DNA from: Apostichopus japonicus
Lineage: Eukaryota > Echinodermata > Holothuroidea > Aspidochirotida > Stichopodidae
DNA: 64,000 nucleotides
NCBI RefSeq assembly: GCF_037975245.1
Contig: NC_092563.1
Span: 7,437,501-7,501,500, forward strand
Direction of reading: 5' to 3'
The notes beneath the pieces were generated by a model. It did not search any database. It saw only the letters and a program-made list of their open reading frames with translations, and was not told the origin of the DNA. Shown in pieces: positions 57,441 through 64,000 of the stretch; positions within the stretch are counted from its first letter, which is position 1; each line of letters opens with the position of its first letter. Position numbers and translations under genes: made by a program.

Positions 57441-58160
57441 AATGGTTGGTGTGGCCACCAGCGCTGTTGCCATGGCCACACATTCATTAAAACTTTGAAT
57501 TTGAGAATATTTCATATCTTTGTCATTAAATAACCTAAAAGCACAACGTTAGTCACTAAGTATATATATTTGAAGCTGCCCTGGTGAAACCAATCACAAT
57601 CAGGAAAGTCAAAGTCATCCCTAATTAGAGCTGTTGCCATGGCAATAGCCATGATGAAATTTGAACTTTGAGAAAATATCATATATTATACATATACCAA
57701 AAAATTCAAACTAATTGTCTTTTTTTTACATTGATTTGGCATTGCCCGGTTGATTGCAGTCAAGATCTGGATCATGTAAGGTCACTGTCATATCTTAATA
57801 GGGCTGTTGCCATGGTAACACCCTGATGAAAAATTAAATTATAGAACAAAATGTAAATTTACCAATGGCTAGCTGTATATTTGAGCAAAGACATGACATT
57901 TTCTTCTCAAATTCGAATTACAATTCTGTCAGCATAGTGTTGCCATGACAATGGTCTTGATTGGGAATGAGCTTGATCTGCAATGATAATGATCTTGAGT
58001 AATCTACCAGGCAGCCCTAAATCTATATACTTTGACACTTAGAGTGTGTTTCTATGTTCTTTAGTAACATAAATATGACATTTTGTTGTCAAAGTCCATT
58101 TCAAACTCAAATTAAGTCAGCCTAATGTTGCCATGGCAACGGTCTTGATTGAGCTCGATC
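57440..58160. repeat. Diverged tandem units each with a GTTGCCATGG motif
   Basis: Five units 130-190 bp apart share GCTGTTGCCATGG-AA at 57466, 57633, 57806, 57939 and 58127, followed by AAATTTGAACTTTGAGAA-like stretches and ATGACATTTT(C/G)TT. Units are too diverged to be recent. Confidence 0.8.
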
Positions 58161-58337
58161 GTGACCTTAAATGGGCATGATCTTGAGCTCAATGAACCAG
58201 AAAGTCTGAAATCTATATATATGCCAAAGACACATTGATTGTGTTTTCATGTTTTTTAGTTTGTTAACTGGAATATTAAAATAAAGTTTTCGCCTTAAAA
58301 TAATCCTGTAATTAGAATCTTTCAGAACCATCGTACT

Positions 58338-59139
58338 CATGGGCGTCAACAGGTGGGGGACGGGGGGGGGGGACATGTCCCCCCTAACTTTCAAAAGTGG
58401 AGGGGATATCATATCATTTGTCCCCCCCCCCCCCACTTTTCAGAGCAGTTATTAAAAAAATCACATGCATATGCGCGATTTTCTATCACAATTGCTGAGC
58501 TGATTCAAGTAGAATCTAACTTAAGAATCATTATCAATAAATTGCACTGGAAATTAGAACAGTGCTTGGCCCTTTATCCCCCTTCCTCCGATATCCACCC
58601 TCCCCGCTTCGTCCGAGACCTCTGATAAAAGTTTGTGCGATGTTTGAACGATGTTTTAGAGTGTTTTGTGGAAGCACCCCTTCTCGCCAGAAATGGAATT
58701 CCCCTTGCCCTACACTGTGAATCAGAGAAAACAACGACGCATTTCAACTTGAAAACAAGTCGAAGACCCCACCAGGAAGGTAATATCATATATTTTAGGC
58801 CCTACAGACAGTATTCTGCCTGTATGCAGGATATTATATGATACCAAACTACCGAAAATATTTCGTTTGAGATGGACGCTGTGTAATTCGTCTCCCTTGG
58901 TGTCAGAACGGCATCTTTCTACCAGTACTTTCTGTCGGAATTTAGTTTTGTGAGACAAAATTTCTCCTAACAGATCTGGTTCTGATGTAACTAAAAACGA
59001 CTCAGGAAGGCCGTCTCCTGCGATCTAGGGGGTCTTATGTACCCAAAATTTTCTGGTACGCTACGCGCCAACCAATGGTGGCGCTCCGCTTAGATAGTAT
59101 AGTGTCCCCCTCACTTTCTGAAACCTGCTGACGCCCATG
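58338..59139. mobile_element. hAT-type non-autonomous element, 802 bp, with 8-bp target duplication
   Basis: Inverted ends CATGGGCGTCAACAGG and CCTGCTGACGCCCATG, flanked exactly by ATCGTACT (58330-58337 and 59140-59147). It has G and C runs near the left end and, at 59040-59095, the reverse of the GCGCCACCAT-GGTTGGCGCG segment in the 4475-5117 element. Confidence 0.93.
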
Positions 59140-59147
59140 ATCGTACT

Positions 59148-62100
59148 TGTTAAGGATATAGAAGAATATGTCAACTATTGAAAGATTTGGACGACTAAAA
59201 TACTGTAAACAGCATAATTTCAACCCTACTGACTGCTATTCACTTCCCCTCACCCTTCACCCTCCCCCCACTTTTGCTACTTTTGCAATATAAAATGATG
59301 AATTTTCACGTACACATTCATGGACCCCCGATTTCGTGCTTGAAATCATATCGTTGTCACGCACACTGTTGTTTTAGAAACGATTGTTGCGTCACGATAT
59401 TATGTACGTTGCACCTTTTTGGTTGTTTGGGTGTTAATGCTACAAATGTTTCAATAAATATCTCTGTTTTAAACGGCCATGTTTCTGCACATCTGACATG
59501 CTCATACGGTTAAATTGATGTGGCTTCGTAACATCAGTTCAGTCTTCTGTTAATGCAAGTCCATAATTGTTTTCGGAATACTAATTACTCAACCAAAGAA
59601 CAATCTCATAAAAAATGGACCCCCCCCCCTCGATGGCTGATATCCGACACCATTTGCCCTTGCAAAATTGTTATTTGTGATTTTTAAACTGAATTTTGTT
59701 CGCCTGAATTTTGGGTTGCTTCTGATGAAGTGATGAGCTAAGTAGTCCAGCCGTTTTGATTGATGAGACTTAAACAAGGTTCAGTGGTATGTACTACAGT
59801 CCTCGCTGAGAGCAGTACGGAAGCCAATAGATTCTGACGTTTGTTAGAATCCATGAGTTATAGGTATGAGTATTAGGTAAATTATTTCATATACGTTAAG
59901 CGTATCGACATGCATCCACAACATGTTTGATAGTCATTTTCATTTCTAGTTTCATTTGGCAGGAATTATACTTTCTGTTCCGAGTTTTCCGAGGGCGAAG
60001 ACCAATTTAGCCATAATTCCCAATTGCTCAGTCATTTTGTATCGCTTTGATTTGCCCTGTGTCAAGAAAAGGGGACACTTGATTGAAATTAGTTTCCTTT
60101 ATAAACCAGCCCTGCTTCTCTGACTCTATCGTAGACTATATATCACCATAGTACGCAATATATTAAACGTGTATAGAAACTCCAAATAGACATCTTTCAC
60201 TACTGATATTTAGGGCGATGCGTGCCTAGCGCTGTTTCATGTTATTGCGGTTTTCAACAAGTTTAAAAGACCCATCAAAGATTACTCAAGATGAGATAGT
60301 TATCGTTCGAAGTAAGATATACCTTTCATAAAATTGTCATCATGTGAAGGTCAACAAGGAGAATAATGCAGGAAAATTGATTCGATCCTCAACTCCATTC
60401 GCTCGCCCGATAACTTCCCAAAACACCAGTTAGGTCCGTAGAGAACCAATTCGGACCCCTTGGGCGATGTCATATGTCCTCCTTTATAACTTTATCAGTC
60501 CCTTGTGTATGCCCCTGACCCGCCGTCACACACACATACGCCATCATGAATGCAAAGGTTACGATTATCATCAAAACCCCCCCCAAAATGTATTTATTAG
60601 CACAACCACGTATTAAGACCCGGTGGGATGCCCCCATGGAGAGTCTCCAGACAGGAAGTCTGCCATATATTTAAATCCTATAGGCCTATATGTCGACCTG
60701 TTACACATTTAGTGTAAAATTTTCTTTTTAACGTCCATCTGTTTTTATTTATGCTTAATTTCTTGGTCATTAGATCAAAAGAAAACGAGAAAGGCAGAAG
60801 GGGATGCTACTTGAGTTGGCTGTATTCTTTTGTATCTTTTACAACAAAATATGTTAACATAAACTAACAAATATAGGTGACTTACTTTAATAAAAAAAAA
60901 GGCATACATCTGTGTTGAACTCATGCATGATGTTACCTGAGCACTTTATGGTATCCATGGCAAGTGATTTAGCTTTTACTCTCGACTTATCAAACCCTAG
61001 GCAGGGACTACTTCAGCACACCAGGAATCTCTCCCAATATGCATATCTGCTACTCAAAGAACTGGCCCTATTGCAAGGTGACCATATTTTCCAGGAAAAT
61101 CCGGGACATGATATCGCTGGAAGCATTGCTATTAATCAGTAGGTGCAACATGATGTAATTGGGCACGTCTGATCACCTATTCCTATTTTATTTTTTCCTA
61201 CCGCATGAACCATAAACAATATGGTACACCAAGCTCTCAAGGGGAATATCTGTGTATGGTATGTACTTACAATAATTGAGAAATATTTCTCTGTTGCTAA
61301 GCTTAGGATAGAAATTTACATTTCATTCAATGTGGTAGGCTATACTTATTCTGATACTGCCCACAAAATGAAATTTGTGCTGCTAATATTTATTTTTGCT
61401 TCAAATGATTCCTAAGTCCCTCTGAAAAACATGCCCCTAAACGACTTTTGTCCAATTTCGAGCTCAAGAAATGTACAGCTTTCTTTCATTTTTCCTTTGA
61501 TAGTTTCTTCAACATCATCACATTAAGTCAACTTCAATTTGGCTCTGGGGCCAAAAGGTTTGGAATCTTTAATACACAACTTTTCATCGCAAACTCTTTT
61601 GAATTTGCCATGAAAAGGGCATTAGACATTCGACCATAACATTTCTCCTGATGCATTTTTTCCCTAGACAATGGATGAGATGACAAATTTTTATGACAAA
61701 GGCAGATCAGAAGTTGATTATCTTTTCTTTCAATGTATGTGACCAAACTGTCTCTGTAATGTTTGGCAGATACAGTCAAAATTGGTCAGGAGTATTGTAC
61801 AATTTCCCTCATTCTACTTCAAAATAACATTTATAGAACTTGTTAAATGAAGCAAACAACTGTGATGTCATCGATATGCACTGGAAAAAAAAAAGGATTG
61901 TTCATCTTCAACATTTGCAACATATTTCAAAAATGAGGCTGGACCATAGATGGCATCCCTCCTCTTTGTTTCATATCAAACAATTGCTTAGGATATAACC
62001 TGTAGTTATAAACACAAATATCTGTTTACAAAAAAAAAAAAAAAGGAAAGATTTATAAGAAAAATAAACTTTTCTAAAAATATCAACTAAGAAACTGACA

Positions 62101-63398
62101 CAAAATGTTTTTGTTCCACCTGCCAACTTTAAAGTTAAATATTAATGTTTACATGATATTAATAATTCTACCACAAGAACACTAATTCTTTCAATTTTAT
62201 TTTAACTTTACACAAGCTAAGCATTTCAGATACTCAATTAAGATTGGTTTTATCCTTATTAGTTTATATGTCACTTGTTTTTATCTATTACGATAATTAT
62301 TAGATTCTAATTATGCACAACTTGAATTTGTTTTCTCATCATCAAAGATCATTTTTTTCGGGGTCAACATGTTTCCCCCTCGTCAATTGTAATACTAAGT
62401 AATTATACTTACAATAACCACATATTGTAATCTATTAACACAAACGCAAGTCAGGAAAAGACAACAAATGTCTCCTCAGATACGGGTTAGATAAGGCTGA
62501 CACAGGGTTACACCTTTTTCAGCTTCCTCGATCCACCCACAACTGACCCATTCCCACAAAGACTGAATCACTGTAACTCAACCTAAGTCCCTATGATTGG
62601 GGCAGGAGGGAGGACATTGAAAGGCATGGTTTTAATACTCACTAAGCACCTTTTGTACCTTAGCAAAGCCCCTTGCATGTTGCAATCTTAAGGATATACG
62701 AGGTACATAACATAATTGTTTTTTCATAAATCTACTGTAAATTTTGGTCATCCTTATGTAAAACCTAAACCCTGATAGCTTTGTTTTTGCTGTGAAGATA
62801 TGACTTTTCAAAGCTCAGAATATCTTTTTTAATTTTTAATTTTTCATCTGGCAACAGCAGACTGATTGACAACATTTCCATTGTATTTTTATGATCAGTG
62901 GCTGAATAAATATCTATCTATCATAAAGATGACCTGAGAATATTGTCCTTGCCTCTCCTTTGACACATACAAATCACTTATCCAGAGAGGAATAAATCCT
63001 TTTTTTTAAACAAAACATTGAATTCAGAGTGCAAGACTACTAAACAAGAATGCCAATTGTATCACCTTTCAGGAGGAAATTAATGACAAGACAAGAAGCA
63101 GATTTCAAGCATTTGGTGAAAATTGTCCCAATATCAACATCTCACACACTGTGATCCATTTACCAACTACTCTGAAACAGTTCCTCGGGTAAAGGATGAG
63201 TTTATCGGACAAAAAATGTCACCATCGGACAAAAATATTTCAAGTTCAGAACAAGGGTATTGAGATGGGCATTTTCCAAAAATATTTGTTTTTTACATTT
63301 TTATTCCTTCCATTACATGTCACAGTGTCTGTTTAACTGAATTTCATTCAATTCGATAGCCTTATTTCTCTACTTAAAATACGCATACCAATAACTAC
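59148..63398. other. No confident gene
   Basis: AT-rich sequence. Open frames at 60912-61142 (plus) and 61534-61779 (minus) lack motifs. At 62880-62925 GATCAGTGGCTGAATAAATA with ATCTATCTATC looks like a LINE 3' terminus. Probably intron or 3' flank of the gene with the exon at 63399. Confidence 0.4.
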
Positions 63399-63626
63399 CT
63401 ATCATCATCAGGTAATTGGAACCTAACTTTACTATGGAGATCTCTTTCAAAGCTGGGAGATGTCGGTAACCCGCCTCTCGTTTGCGAGTTCAGGGCCTGT
63501 CTGAGGAAGTCACGGCATTGGATGCAAACGTCCTCTGTGTGAACAACTTCGTCCTCATCTACCAACTGTCCTATCAAACTTGAGGAAGCTTGTTGATGTA
63601 GTTTTGGAATTGGTGGCTCTGATAGG
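63399..63626 (-). CDS. Internal coding exon of an unrecognised gene
   Basis: Acceptor CTTCTCTTACAG, donor AG|GTAGTT; 228 bases giving 75 whole codons plus split ones (phase 2 in, phase 2 out). The product is acidic in the middle (LVDEDEVVHTEDVCIQCRDF) and ends SPSFERDLHSKVRFQLPDDD, with coding-like composition and no stop. A Cys-x2-Cys pair is present. I do not recognise the family. The upstream exon is beyond the window and the downstream one was not found. Confidence 0.6.
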
Positions 63627-63663
63627 CTGTAAGAGAAGAAAAAAAACAGATATAGGAATGACA

Positions 63664-64000
63664 AGATATAGAAGACATATCACTGAAATCTCTTCTCTGT
63701 TGCTCTCCTAGCCTACTGAACAGATGGCTATGTATAATACTGTACTTAAACACATGTAGGTTGTACAATGCAATGGAAGATGTAGAAGACATATCACTGA
63801 AATCTCTTCTCTGTTGCTCTCCTAGCCTACTGAACAGATGGCTATGTATAATACTGTACTTAAACACATGTAGGTTGTACAATGCAATGGAAGATGTAGA
63901 AGACATATCACTGAAATCTCTTCTCTGTTGCTCTCCTAGCCTACTGAACCAATGGCTATGTATAATACTGTATTAAAACACATGTAGGCTGTACAATGCA
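63664..64000. repeat. 114-bp tandem repeat, cut by the window end
   Basis: GAAGACATATCACTGAAATC starts at 63671, 63785 and 63899, a period of 114 bp (a multiple of three, so open frames run through it on both strands). The third unit has a few changes (ACCAATGG, GGCTGTAC). It borders the exon at 63399-63626. Confidence 0.95.

Noticed and set aside
63574-63976. Open frames with a repeated 38-residue peptide on both strands
   Set aside because: Produced by the 114-bp tandem repeat; both strands open equally.

Overview
This is a window of animal nuclear DNA: AT-rich, with intron-split genes (GT/AG junctions) separated by long stretches of transposon debris, minisatellites and poly(G)/poly(C) runs. 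The four identifiable genes and the repeat types (L2/CR1-type LINE tails, tRNA-derived SINEs, hAT miniature elements, a Penelope-like tail) fit a marine invertebrate, most likely an invertebrate deuterostome such as an echinoderm. That assignment is inference. The exon models below were built by hand from splice signals, reading-phase agreement and remembered family similarity; no database search was run.

Layout. (1) 2056-8663, minus strand: the N-terminal five coding exons of SLC9A8 (NHE8), a Golgi/endosomal Na+/H+ exchanger; the rest lies beyond the left edge. (2) 8664-13570: repeat-filled spacer with a GATATC-rich satellite split by a 1.5 kb hAT element. (3) 13571-15995, minus strand: LYRM4 (ISD11), complete in three exons. 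(4) About 1 kb away and divergent, 17015-21477, plus strand: FARS2, mitochondrial phenylalanyl-tRNA synthetase, complete in five exons. The LYRM4/FARS2 head-to-head arrangement is also found in human, so this is old microsynteny with a probable shared promoter. (5) 21478-26430: convergent spacer with partial tandem copies of the FARS2 last exon and a minisatellite. (6) 26431-44896, minus strand: PCIF1 (CAPAM), the cap-adjacent m6Am methyltransferase, complete in 14 coding exons; its introns hold most of the mobile elements. (7) 44897-63398: about 18 kb with no gene I can call; it holds a TGACC/GGTCA-rich repeat, a TTCCGC inverted-repeat element, hAT miniature elements, an AT-rich palindromic satellite, a tRNA-like SINE head and an array of RFX X-box-like motifs. 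(8) 63399-63626, minus strand: one convincing internal coding exon of an unrecognised gene, next to a 114-bp tandem repeat cut by the window end.

The genes do not form an operon. LYRM4 (iron-sulfur cluster assembly) and FARS2 (mitochondrial translation) share a mitochondrial theme; SLC9A8 and PCIF1 are unrelated neighbours. I did not find a convincing new multi-gene system. The observations most worth checking are the X-box array, the receptor-half-site-rich repeat, the hammerhead-like tails, the several nested and dated transposon insertions, and two unassigned coding candidates (40872-41122 plus, 63399-63626 minus).
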